From NCBI GenBank assembly GCA_945874145.1, contig CAMCFN010000001.1, positions 94,088 through 158,087 on the forward strand: a stretch of DNA of 64,000 nt. Direction: 5' to 3'. The DNA is from Akkermansia muciniphila. GTDB lineage: Bacteria > Verrucomicrobiota > Verrucomicrobiia > Limisphaerales > SXTU01. The position numbers were made by a program, and so were the translations under genes. Below are positions 20,073-28,212 of the stretch, piece after piece. The notes under the pieces were generated by a model. It was not told the DNA's origin. It did not search any database and worked only from the letters and a program-made list of their open reading frames with translations. How positions within the stretch are numbered: the first letter of the stretch is position 1; each line of letters starts with the position of its first letter.

Positions 20073-23000
20073 TCACTTCTTTCCTGTCGCGACTGGCGCA
20101 CCCGAAATGAAGTAGGCGAACAAGTCCTTCACCTGCTGCTCGGTCATCGCATCGAGCAGGCCTTCGGGCATGAGGGAGGTGTGGCTGGCGCGCATGTCCT
20201 TGATGTTCGTCCGCGAGAGCACGGTTTTGTTGCCGCCGATGTCCAACAGCGTGACGGAGGTTTTCGACAACTCAGTGACGAGGCCGGTTAGGGCCTGGTC
20301 GTCGTGCGTGGTGATGTTGAAGGCGATGAACTCTTCGCGGATGGCCAGGCTCGGGTCCACGATGGCGGGGAGGATGAAGTCCAGGTTGTCGCGCTCGTAG
20401 CCGGTGAGGTCGGGGCCGATTTTGCCGCCTTCCTTGTTCAACGTGTGGCAGACGGCGCAGGCGAGCTTGAAGACTTCCTGGCCGGCTTTCGCGTCGCCCC
20501 TCGGGCCGGCGAGGAGTTTCTTCACCTTCGCGATTTGGGCTTCCTTCTCCTCGCTGCTCTTGGTGAGGCGGCCCCAGTGCTTCTTGATGACCGCGTCGCT
20601 GGCGGCGTCCTTGAACGCGGTGATGGCGAGCAGGTTCGCGATGGAGATTTGCTCCTTCTTGAGCTGGCCCTCGTCCACGGCGGCGAGGAGGCGGCGGGAC
20701 CAATTGGGTCGGCTGGCGAGCGCAGCTTGCGCGGTGTCGCGAAGCTTTCCACTGAAGCCGGGGTAAAGGTCGAGCAGCTCGCGCGCGATGTCCGGCGAGG
20801 CGAAGCGCTGGAGGGCGTTGACCAAGTCAAGGCGCAGCGCGTCGCTCTTCTCGAAGCGCAGGAGCTTCAGGAAGGTCGGCACGGCGGCCTCCACGCGGCG
20901 CTCGGCGAGGAGCGTGATGGTCTTGCGACGGTCGGGCTCGGGGACTTTCGCGTCGCTGATGCGGGCGAGCGCGGCCTGCGCGGCGGGCGCGTGACCGAGG
21001 CGGACGGCGAAGCTGATGAGCGTGGGCGTGGGCGGACGGCTGGCCCACAACTCGGCAACCTTCTTCGCGAGCACGGCGGGAACGGACTTTACCGGGTCCC
21101 CTTGCAGGCCGGCTTCCATGCCCTTGATGAGTTCGTCGGCATCAGCGGGGCTGGGTGCGAGGGCGAAGAGTTTCGCGGCGGTTTCGAGATTCGCGGCGGT
21201 GCGCTCGGCGGTGAAGCGCTGGCCGAGGCGCGCGATGATAAACTTCTGCACGATGGGCGCGTGCCAGAAGGTGCTGTCCTCCAACATGCGGAGAATGGCG
21301 TCGCGGTCGGTGACGCACTTGCTCTCGACGGCCCACCAGAGCAGGAGGGGAACGTGCTTGTCGGTCACGTCCTCGCTGCGCAGGAGCAGTTCACGTGTGA
21401 TGGGCAGGGCGTCCTTGCCCGGCAGTCGCGTGACGGTGCTGGCGAGCTGCGCGCGGACTTCGGCGGCGGGTTCGAATTTCGCAGTGGCGAGCAGGGCGAC
21501 CTGCTGCGCGGGCGTGACGCGCTTGCGGTCACCGAGCAGGCGGATGGTCCAGTAGCGGACCATTTCGTTCGGGTGCTTGAGGGTTTGCAACGCGAAGGAG
21601 TCGTCGAAGCCGCCGCAAGCGTTCACGGCCCAGAAGGCTTCCAAGGCCAAGTGTTCAGTGTTCAGTGATTCAGTATTCAGTTTGGCGGTCGAGGCCACGT
21701 TGGCCTTCGGGGACTGAACACTGAACACTGACTTACTGAACACTAGCTCCTTGAGCTTCGGCACGAGCGCCTTGTCCCCCCGGTCCCACAGCACGCGCAG
21801 TGCGGTCTGGCGGTGCCACTTGTTCGGGTGGCCGAGGAGCTTGAGGAGTTCGTCGCTGGACAGCTTGCCGAAATCCATTTTCTCCCAGCCCACTTTCGCA
21901 CCGGTCGCGGAGAGCCGGTAGATGCGGCCGGACTCCTTGTCCCAGGTGTCGCGCGGGTCGAGGTGGCTGAGGCGGCTGTCGCACCAGTCGGCGAAGTAAA
22001 TCGCGCCGTCGGGGCCGGTCTTCATGTCCACGGGGCGGAACCAGCGGTTGCTGGAGAGCACGCTCGTCTCGATGTCGGCGGTCTGGAAGCTCGAGGTGTC
22101 GCGCGCAACCTTGCTCGCCATCACGCGGCTCGTGAGCGCCATGCCGACAACGATGTGCCCCTCGTATTGCGGAATCGCGCCGCCCTCGTAGTAGAGCATC
22201 GCCTGCGGGAAACGCGGCTCGTAACCCTTGTGCGCCATGTGCTCGAACCACCCAAAGCGATACGGGCTCATCGCGGGGCCGTGCTTGGACCAGCCCTTGA
22301 TGTAGAGCGCGCCTTGGGCGTAATGCAGGCCGCGCGTCTGGCCGTAATTCGAACCGGAGAAGACGCGGCCTTGCGCATCGAACTCGACGGAGAACGTGTT
22401 GCCACCGCCCTCGGCAAAGACCTCGAAGTCGCCGCTCACGGGATGATAACGCCAGATGGCCTGGCCGAGGAACTTCACGCCCTTGATGTCCGCCGTGCAG
22501 GTGCTGCCGTGCGCGCCGTAAAGCCAGCCGTCCGGCCCCCACGCGAGCGAGTTCGCGCCGCTGTGCGTGTCTTCGAGGCCGAAGCCGGAGAGCTTCACCT
22601 CGGGCGGGCCGTCGGGGATGTCGTCACGGTTCTTGTCCGGGTAGAAGAGGAGATACGGCGGGTTCAACACCCACACGCCGCCGCGACCGGTGACGACACT
22701 GCGCGCAATGTTCAGGTCGGAGACGAAGTCCTTGGCCTTGTCGAAGACGCCGTCGCCGTTGGTGTCCTCGAGGATGGTGATGCGGTCCTTGCCCTTGAAG
22801 TGGTTCGGCGGCGGCGGCGGAACCTTGTCGTAAATGGCGCGGAGGTATTGATCATACTTCGTGACCTTGAGACCGGCGGGGAAAGGGTATTGGAGATACT
22901 GCACGACCCACATCCGGCCACGGTCATCGAAGTGGATATTCAGCGGCTGGCGGACCATCGGCTCGGTGGCGGCGAGGTCCCAGCGGAGGCCGGGGGCGAC

Positions 23001-23180
23001 TTGGAATTGCGCGAGCGACTCGGCGGGCGTGGGCTTCGCGGAACCGTCCTGAAGCATCCCACCGCCTTTGAAGCGCTTCACGAACTCGGCCATCTCGGGC
23101 GTGAAGCGCGGGTCCGGCGGCGCGTCAGCGGCGTGAAGGGAAACGGCGATGGCGAGAGCAGCGAAGGTAAGCAGGCGCAT
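20073..23180 (-). CDS. PVC-type membrane-bound dehydrogenase with HEAT repeats and c-type haem domain
   Basis: A 1035-aa exported protein. Signal peptide MRLLTFAALAIAVSLHAADA is followed by a six-blade-propeller dehydrogenase domain (RWDLAATEPMVRQPLNIHFD, GGVWVLNPPYLLFYPDKNRD, NSLAWGPDGWLYGAHGSTCT, KTGPDGAIYFADWCDSRLSH), then a HEAT-repeat region and a C-terminal haem domain with CAVCH (CxxCH). This architecture is the PVC-specific family named after L-sorbosone/glucose dehydrogenases; electron acceptor and substrate are unknown. ATG 23180 is chosen over an upstream TTG. The gene contains an in-frame palindromic heptamer element (21650-21744) at the start of the HEAT region, adding residues such as VFSVQSPKANVASTAKLNTE. 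Confidence 0.88.
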   Translation of the reverse strand: MRLLTFAALAIAVSLHAADAPPDPRFTPEMAEFVKRFKGGGMLQDGSAKPTPAESLAQFQVAPGLRWDLAATEPMVRQPLNIHFDDRGRMWVVQYLQYPFPAGLKVTKYDQYLRAIYDKVPPPPPNHFKGKDRITILEDTNGDGVFDKAKDFVSDLNIARSVVTGRGGVWVLNPPYLLFYPDKNRDDIPDGPPEVKLSGFGLEDTHSGANSLAWGPDGWLYGAHGSTCTADIKGVKFLGQAIWRYHPVSGDFEVFAEGGGNTFSVEFDAQGRVFSGSNYGQTRGLHYAQGALYIKGWSKHGPAMSPYRFGWFEHMAHKGYEPRFPQAMLYYEGGAIPQYEGHIVVGMALTSRVMASKVARDTSSFQTADIETSVLSSNRWFRPVDMKTGPDGAIYFADWCDSRLSHLDPRDTWDKESGRIYRLSATGAKVGWEKMDFGKLSSDELLKLLGHPNKWHRQTALRVLWDRGDKALVPKLKELVFSKSVFSVQSPKANVASTAKLNTESLNTEHLALEAFWAVNACGGFDDSFALQTLKHPNEMVRYWTIRLLGDRKRVTPAQQVALLATAKFEPAAEVRAQLASTVTRLPGKDALPITRELLLRSEDVTDKHVPLLLWWAVESKCVTDRDAILRMLEDSTFWHAPIVQKFIIARLGQRFTAERTAANLETAAKLFALAPSPADADELIKGMEAGLQGDPVKSVPAVLAKKVAELWASRPPTPTLISFAVRLGHAPAAQAALARISDAKVPEPDRRKTITLLAERRVEAAVPTFLKLLRFEKSDALRLDLVNALQRFASPDIARELLDLYPGFSGKLRDTAQAALASRPNWSRRLLAAVDEGQLKKEQISIANLLAITAFKDAASDAVIKKHWGRLTKSSEEKEAQIAKVKKLLAGPRGDAKAGQEVFKLACAVCHTLNKEGGKIGPDLTGYERDNLDFILPAIVDPSLAIREEFIAFNITTHDDQALTGLVTELSKTSVTLLDIGGNKTVLSRTNIKDMRASHTSLMPEGLLDAMTEQQVKDLFAYFISGAPVATGKK
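21650..21744. repeat. Palindromic heptamer element inside the PVC dehydrogenase gene
   Basis: Left arm of 7-nt units AGTGTTC AGTGTTC AGTGATT CAGTATT (21650-21677) and right arm ACTGAAC ACTGAAC ACTGACT.. (21713-21744) are roughly complementary and surround an apex hairpin (GGCCA/TGGCC). The element lies in frame in the coding sequence and is unlike the surrounding high-GC coding text. Confidence 0.75.
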
Positions 23181-23323
23181 AACGTGCAACGGGTGCGGAG
23201 TTCGTGATACCGGCGTTCGACGCGGGGGACAAGGCGGGTGTTCGGCGCGGGCCGTAAGGCGGACACTCTTGTCCGCTGTGGGTGGCTGCGCGGCATTGCA
23301 GACCGGGGATAGGAGAGTCCCCG

Positions 23324-23968
23324 TTACGGTGCATCCTCAACCGGCTCCAGCTTCGCAGTCGCGGCCATGAGCTGGTCGGCGATCTCCTGATAGATTTGCT
23401 TCAGACGCGGCTTGGAACAGGTCTTGGCCTCCGCGCGCAGGGCATTGAAATCCATCGGTGCGCCATATTTCACCATCACGCGACGCGGGCGGGGAAATTT
23501 CATGTGCCGGCTCCACGCTTCGAAGGTGCCGAACACGCGCACGGGCACGACGGGCGCGTCGGACTTGATGACGGTGAGGCCGATGCCCGCGCGGGCGGGC
23601 TGGAACTGGCCATCGCGGGTGCGCGTGCCCTCGGGGAAGAGGATGACCGCACCGCCGGCGTGCAGGCGGTCGAGAATGCCTTTCAAGCCCGCTGCACCGC
23701 CGCCGTCGCGGTCCACGGGCACGACGTTGAGCGCACGCAGATACCAGCCGAAGATGGGGGAGCGGAAGAGCGATTCGCGCGCAAGGTAGTTGATGGGCCG
23801 GCACACGCCGCTGCCGATGAGCGGCGGGTCGAGATAACTGGCATGATTCGCCGCGAGAATGACCGGGCCGGTGAGCGGGACGCGTTCCGCGTTGAGCACG
23901 CGCCAGCGGTGGCCGAGGGCGAAGCTGGCCCGCGCAAACAGCCAGGTGAGAAGATAGACCGGCCTCAT
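23324..23968 (-). CDS. plsC: 1-acyl-sn-glycerol-3-phosphate acyltransferase (PlsC)
   Basis: Adds the second acyl chain to lysophosphatidic acid in phospholipid synthesis at the inner membrane. The 214-aa protein carries the acyltransferase motif NHASYLD (HX4D, H42-D47), FPEGTRTRDG (residues 111-120) and a later APVVPVRVFG. A hydrophobic N-terminus (VYLLTWLFARASFAL) anchors it. Start ATG at 23968 lies 11 bp after the cmk stop codon, an arrangement found in several phyla, so cmk and plsC are cotranscribed. Confidence 0.92.
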   Translation of the reverse strand: MRPVYLLTWLFARASFALGHRWRVLNAERVPLTGPVILAANHASYLDPPLIGSGVCRPINYLARESLFRSPIFGWYLRALNVVPVDRDGGGAAGLKGILDRLHAGGAVILFPEGTRTRDGQFQPARAGIGLTVIKSDAPVVPVRVFGTFEAWSRHMKFPRPRRVMVKYGAPMDFNALRAEAKTCSKPRLKQIYQEIADQLMAATAKLEPVEDAP

Positions 23969-23979
23969 GCGTGGCGGGC

Positions 23980-24660
23980 TCACGCCACCGGCACGAGCGG
24001 CTTCAGCCCGTTCGCCTTTCGCCGCCGGTTGACCTCCGCGAGCATGATGTCGCACGTCTCCTGCACGCCCTGGTGTGAGTTGTCCACGATCAACGCTCCC
24101 AGCGAGGGCATGAGCGGCGAGTGCGCGCGCTGGCTGTCGCGCTTGTCGCGCGCGTGGACGTCCTCCTTCACGCCGTCGCGCTCGCGGCGGAACTTGCGAA
24201 CCTCGGGGCTGGCATCGAGGAAGAACTTGTAGTCCGTCTCCGGAAAGATGTTCGAGCCGATGTCGCGGCCCTCCATGACGAGGCTGCCGAACTGGATGCA
24301 CTCGCGCTGCTTGGCCTTCATCCAGTCGCGGACGGCGCGGACCTGCGCGACGTGCGCGACGGCGGCGCTGGCCTCGGAGGTGCGGATTTCCTGCGCGGGA
24401 TAATAGCCGTCCACCAGCAGTCGCACATGGGCGTCGGCGACGACGAGCGAGGTCTTCCACTTGCGGCAGAGCGCGGCGACCTTCTTGTCGTCGTTCACGT
24501 CCACCTTCGTGCGGAGGCAATGCCACGCGAGCGTGCGATACATCGCGCCGGTGTCCACGGTGAGCAGGCCGAGCATCTGCGCAAGGCGGCGCGAGGTGAC
24601 GCCCTTGCCGCTGGCGCTGGGCCCGTCAATGGCGATGACGAAGGGTTTGGAGTTGGGCAT
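23980..24660 (-). CDS. cmk: Cytidylate kinase
   Basis: Phosphorylates CMP and dCMP with ATP. The 226-aa protein starts MPNSKPFVIAIDGPSASGKG with the P-loop GPSASGKG at residues 13-20, and has VDTGAMYRTLAWHC and GRDIGSNIFPETDYKFFLDA, the conserved NMP-binding and substrate motifs. A start 30 bp upstream is possible in frame but ATG 24660 gives the family N-terminus. plsC follows 11 bp downstream. Confidence 0.94.
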   Translation of the reverse strand: MPNSKPFVIAIDGPSASGKGVTSRRLAQMLGLLTVDTGAMYRTLAWHCLRTKVDVNDDKKVAALCRKWKTSLVVADAHVRLLVDGYYPAQEIRTSEASAAVAHVAQVRAVRDWMKAKQRECIQFGSLVMEGRDIGSNIFPETDYKFFLDASPEVRKFRRERDGVKEDVHARDKRDSQRAHSPLMPSLGALIVDNSHQGVQETCDIMLAEVNRRRKANGLKPLVPVA

Positions 24661-24684
24661 GGGGTTTAACGCAGAGGCGAAGGA

Positions 24685-24803
24685 AACCACGAATGGACAC
24701 TAATGCACGCTAGCGGGAAGACCCGACGGGGAAGGCAGCTCATCGGCGAGCGCAGGCATGCAATCGGTTCTGATTCGTGTTCATTCGTGTCCATTCGTGG
24801 TTG
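24685..24803. repeat. 16-bp perfect inverted repeat with ACGAAT-type subrepeats
   Basis: AACCACGAATGGACAC (24685-24700) and its exact reverse complement (24788-24803) flank an 87-bp interior between aroA and cmk. The right side also repeats TTCGTG (ATTCGTG TTCATTCGTG TCCATTCGTGG). It has the form of a small non-coding mobile or REP-like element; I recall similar ACGAATGGACACGAAT text in other PVC genomes. Confidence 0.7.
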
Positions 24804-24807
24804 AGCA

Positions 24808-26235
24808 TCAGTCCGCAAACAGCTCCTCCACCGCGAGCTTGCGGCCGGTGGCGGCGTCGCGGATTTCGGCGCCGAGGCCGTGGGGGGGCGGGGTGGCGAG
24901 CTTCTGGAAAAAGTTGGGGAAGGTCTTCTTCACGCAGGCGGGATGCTTGAGTTTGATGCCGTGTACTTTCAAGCCGAGAACCGCGAAGCACATCGCCATG
25001 CGATGGTCGTCGTAGGTTTCGATTTCCGCGCCGTGGAGCGCCGAGGGGAAAACCGTCAGCGTGTCGCCCTCCTCGATGATCTTCGCGCCGCACTTGGTCA
25101 GCTCCGTCCGCAACGCGACCACGCGCTCGCACTCCTGCACGCGCAGGCGACCGAGGTCGGTGAAGTTGGCTTGCTTCATCACCAGCAGCGGAGCGGTGGC
25201 AATCGCGGTCATTATCGAGTCGCCCAAGTCACGAATCCGTGAAACGTCGAGCTCCGGCCCGTGTTGAGCATCTTCAGCCTGCTTCTTCGCAAATGCGGCA
25301 GCGTCCAGTGCAAAGACTTGCTTCACGAATGAGGGGGTGAGCGATTGAGCACCGGCGAAGTAGGTGAAGAAACGTTCGTCAATCTGCCAGCCGGACCGGG
25401 GCCAATTCTTGACCTGAACGGCAGGGCGTGAACTCCACCCGGTTTGGCCACTAGCGTCTTTGGTGTTCTCCAGTAACTCAAGCGTACCTGCCGCCCAAAA
25501 ATAACTCCCGCTCGACGCGTCCGGCTCGATTTGGAACTCGCCGCCCTTGGCCGGGAAGACCTTCACCAGCTCGCGGGTCATGTCCACGTAGGGCAGTTCG
25601 TCCTCGTTCGCGCCGGTGATTTCCACCTGCCAGCCGCCCACGCCGCCCGCCAGCAGCAGCGCGGAGGCAAACTGCGAACTGTCCGCCACACTGACCGAAC
25701 ACGCACTTTTGCCTTTTGCCTTTTGCCTTTTGCCTTCGCCGTAGATGACGGCGGGCAGCTTGTCGTTCGGCGAGTCCACGCGGTAGCCAAGTTCGCGCAG
25801 GGCGGCGAAGAGCGCGGCTTGCGGGCGCTCGTGCATCCGGGGCACGCCGCTGAGGCGATACACGCCGTCGCCGAGGCAGACCATCGCCGCGAGGAAGCGC
25901 GCCGCCGTGCCCGCGTTGCCGACGAACAGCTCCAGCGGCCGCTCCGCCGTGCCCGCGCGCGGGAGGCGTCCGCCGAGGCCGTCCACGGTGATGGTGCGGT
26001 TGCAGGACTCGGCGGGGTCGGGCTGCACGTCCACGGTGAAGCCCAGAGCGCGGAGGCAGTCGGTCATCACCTGCGTGTCCTCGCTCCAGAGCGCGCCGCG
26101 CAAGGTGGTGCTACCATCGGCGAGCGCGGCGAGGATGAGGGCGCGGTTGGTGATGCTCTTGGAGCCGGGCACGGTGACCTCCGCGCGCACGGGCGGCGTG
26201 AGCGGGACAATCTCGATGAGCGGTGGCAGCGGCAT
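24808..26235 (-). CDS. aroA: 3-phosphoshikimate 1-carboxyvinyltransferase (EPSP synthase)
   Basis: Transfers enolpyruvate from PEP to shikimate-3-phosphate in aromatic amino-acid synthesis. The 475-aa protein begins with the PEP-binding VPGSKSITNRALILAALADG (residues 22-41), then LELFVGNAGTAARFLAAMVC with NAGT at 107-110, VADSSQFASALLLAGG, and YDDHRMAMCFAVLGL near the end. It is somewhat longer than the usual ~430 aa; part of the excess is an in-frame GEGKRQKAKGKSA insert at residues 166-178 encoded by a TTTTGCC heptamer tract. Start ATG at 26235 overlaps another heptamer tract. It is transcribed toward cmk, with an inverted-repeat element between them. Confidence 0.94.
   Translation of the reverse strand: MPLPPLIEIVPLTPPVRAEVTVPGSKSITNRALILAALADGSTTLRGALWSEDTQVMTDCLRALGFTVDVQPDPAESCNRTITVDGLGGRLPRAGTAERPLELFVGNAGTAARFLAAMVCLGDGVYRLSGVPRMHERPQAALFAALRELGYRVDSPNDKLPAVIYGEGKRQKAKGKSACSVSVADSSQFASALLLAGGVGGWQVEITGANEDELPYVDMTRELVKVFPAKGGEFQIEPDASSGSYFWAAGTLELLENTKDASGQTGWSSRPAVQVKNWPRSGWQIDERFFTYFAGAQSLTPSFVKQVFALDAAAFAKKQAEDAQHGPELDVSRIRDLGDSIMTAIATAPLLVMKQANFTDLGRLRVQECERVVALRTELTKCGAKIIEEGDTLTVFPSALHGAEIETYDDHRMAMCFAVLGLKVHGIKLKHPACVKKTFPNFFQKLATPPPHGLGAEIRDAATGRKLAVEELFAD
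25707..25734. repeat. Four tandem TTTTGCC heptamers inside aroA
   Basis: TTTTGCC is repeated four times without error (25707-25734), followed by a degenerate TTCGCC. On the coding strand the tract gives Lys/Gln/Gly-rich residues and keeps the frame. Confidence 0.85.
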
Positions 26236-26275
26236 TCGGAATGGCGAAGCCCAAATGTCGAATGACGAACTCCGC
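26234..26275. repeat. Degenerate heptamer tract at the aroA start codon
   Basis: Consecutive 7-nt units ATTCGGA ATGGCGA AGCCCAA ATGTCGA ATGACGA ACTCCGC run from the aroA initiation codon into the upstream gap. It takes the place where a ribosome-binding site would be; none is visible. Confidence 0.5.
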
Positions 26276-26324
26276 GCGGCGCAGAGTTTCCAGCCGGGTG
26301 GCGAAGCGTCAACTGTTTTGGCTG

Positions 26325-26518
26325 GAGCGCCGGTCTCCGACCCGGCGCGAGCATCGTCTGGATTTTTGCCCGCGAAACCCGTGAACCGAACGGAACGAGC
26401 CGGCGAGTGGAACCGTCGTCCAGTTGTGTTGACTGCCGCTTTTGCGCCGTTTGGCGTGTTTCGCGGGCAGAACCGGAGTTGCTGTTCACCGAACACGCCG
26501 GGTCGGACACCTGCGCTC
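26325..26518. repeat. Nested inverted-repeat element between aroA and the ThuA-like gene
   Basis: Outer arms 26325-26347 and 26496-26518 are complementary at 21 of 23 positions; inner arms 26364-26378 and 26458-26472 match at 14 of 15. The 194-bp unit could fold into a long hairpin and has the form of a MITE. It ends 4 bp before the stop codon of the ThuA-like gene and holds no credible ORF. Confidence 0.65.
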
Positions 26519-26522
26519 CGGG

Positions 26523-27431
26523 CTACTTCTTCGGCTCTTCCTTCTTCACCGGCGGCTTGGCCCCACCCTTGGGGTCGAGGTTCGCCATGAGCTCCTCCTG
26601 CGTGACGGTGGACTCCACGCCGTTGACCGGCACGTTGGCCTTGGCGACCCAGAGGATGGCGTTGAGGACGAGCTTGCGCTGGTCGTGGTTGCCCCAGCCG
26701 AGGTGGTTGTGGCCGCCAGTGAAGCCGAAGCCGCGCCCGCCGCCAACGCGCGTGGCCGTCCACATGACGTGCTGAGACGCGCCGCTCTTGACGGATTCGC
26801 GCACGGCCGGGTTGCCGCTGTGGGGGCCGTCGCCACGGTTCATCGTGTTCGTAGGAGCCACCGCGCTGAGGATGGGCGTCACGTCCTTCATGCCGTCACG
26901 GAAGCGCATATGGAAATACCATTCGTCATTCGTCTTGAACGGCTTCACGCCACTGGCGACGGGGTGCTTGGGTAGCGTCTTGAAGTCGCCGTCCCAGTGC
27001 GGGTTCACCGACCAGTGCGTCTCGAAGCAGCCCCCAATCCAGTCGCGGAACTCGGCATTGCCCTTCGCCGTGGTCGGCTCGACGGCGTAGTGAAGCGCGC
27101 CCAGGCCGACGCCTTTCTTCATCAGCGCGCCAATCTTCTCCAGCTTGTCGTCCTTGAGGAAGGGATGGCCGCCGCCGCCGTCGCTGTAAACCACGATGGC
27201 CGCCGCGCCCTCGAAGACCTTCTCGTCGCTGACCCAGCCGTTGGTGTGGACCTCGGTAACGACGCCCTTCACGCCCGCGAGCGACTTCGCGAGGAGCAGA
27301 CAGCCGGCGCGGTGCTCGTGCGCGAGTGGCCCGTGGCTGGGCCGGCCCGCGATGAAGATGATTTTGGTGTCGGCGGCTTGAACAACACACGCGGCGGCGA
27401 AGAGCGAAAGAGTCAGGAGCAGTTTTTTCAT
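26523..27431 (-). CDS. Exported ThuA-domain protein
   Basis: A 302-aa protein with signal peptide MKKLLLTLSLFAAACVVQAA. The mature part is a ThuA-like (trehalose-utilisation, glutamine-amidotransferase-like fold) domain: IIFIAGRPSHGPLAHEHRAG, AAAIVVYSDGGGGHPFLKDD, GVGLGALHYAVEPTTAKGNA, GCFETHWSVNPHWDGDF, and WTATRVGGGRGFGFTGGHNH near the end. The tail is Lys/Pro-rich. ThuA domains in PVC bacteria accompany sugar oxidoreductases; the biochemical role is not established. Start ATG at 27431. No operon partner is obvious. Confidence 0.85.
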   Translation of the reverse strand: MKKLLLTLSLFAAACVVQAADTKIIFIAGRPSHGPLAHEHRAGCLLLAKSLAGVKGVVTEVHTNGWVSDEKVFEGAAAIVVYSDGGGGHPFLKDDKLEKIGALMKKGVGLGALHYAVEPTTAKGNAEFRDWIGGCFETHWSVNPHWDGDFKTLPKHPVASGVKPFKTNDEWYFHMRFRDGMKDVTPILSAVAPTNTMNRGDGPHSGNPAVRESVKSGASQHVMWTATRVGGGRGFGFTGGHNHLGWGNHDQRKLVLNAILWVAKANVPVNGVESTVTQEELMANLDPKGGAKPPVKKEEPKK

Positions 27432-27534
27432 GTCGGTTGCGGGGTCAGACTGAACGGGTGGAGCGAGGCTTCAAGGCGAAAAGGGGTGGTTGCCGATGGG
27501 AAGCAGACGGCTTTTGCACCGGGGCGGCGGGTCG

Positions 27535-28080
27535 TCAGGCTTGCCGGGGCGGTGGCGGTGCCGCTTCCGACGCCTCTGGCACCCGGCGCAACAAGGCCGC
27601 CATGGCGGTGGCGAGGATCATGCCCATGATCAGGGTGCGGATCGGCTCCAGCAGCAGTTGGAAGACGAGCGTTTGGGAGACGTTGGCGATGGCCTCGTGA
27701 CGGCCCCAGTCCTGTTCCTTCGCCCCCGCCGCGATGAGACCGGCCTTTTGCCATTCCCAAGCGCGTTGCAGCCAGCCGGGGTTCAGCACCCGACTGTAAA
27801 CCGCGAGGAACGGTCCACTGAGGAACGCGGCGATGGCGCTGACGATCACGCCGGTTTGAAACCCTTCGCCGAACTGGAGGTAACCGCCCTGCTGCTGGTC
27901 CCGCCGGTGGCGCACGGCCAGCCAAATGGTGATGGCATAAACCGCCGCCATTACCTGTTTGCCATGCTGTGCGCGCTCGAACTGGTCCGTGTGCCAGCCC
28001 AGTTGCCAGGCCAGCAAGGTCCAGCCGATCAGCCCCAGCACGGCCAGGAGCGCAAACTTGAATTCTGCTTTGAACCGCAT
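27535..28080 (-). CDS. Four-helix membrane protein, DUF4199-like
   Basis: A 181-aa protein with about four membrane segments (FALLAVLGLIGWTLLAWQLG, VMAAVYAITIWLAVRH, TGVIVSAIAAFLSGPFLAVY, IRTLIMGMILATAMAALLRR). The middle part GYLQFGEGFQTGVIVSAIAA strongly resembles DUF4199 proteins, where a G-F-x-x-G motif precedes the third helix. Function unknown. Start ATG at 28080; the tail is Pro-rich. It is flanked by the sulfatase and ThuA-like genes on the same strand but with gaps of more than 100 bp. Confidence 0.72.
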   Translation of the reverse strand: MRFKAEFKFALLAVLGLIGWTLLAWQLGWHTDQFERAQHGKQVMAAVYAITIWLAVRHRRDQQQGGYLQFGEGFQTGVIVSAIAAFLSGPFLAVYSRVLNPGWLQRAWEWQKAGLIAAGAKEQDWGRHEAIANVSQTLVFQLLLEPIRTLIMGMILATAMAALLRRVPEASEAAPPPPRQA

Positions 28081-28212
28081 CTCGGCGCGGACCCTAGCGC
28101 AGGCCGGCGGAACCGGGAAGGCAGCATTCGGGTTCGGTGGGAACGCGGCTGTATGCGGAACATCAGCCGCAGGGCAGGGGCGAAAGGCGCCGTGGGAACG
28201 GCGGCTCTCCCT

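Noticed and set aside
21650..21744. CRISPR-like array at the heptamer loci
   Set aside because: Units are 7 nt without spacers and arms are inverted; no cas genes are present.
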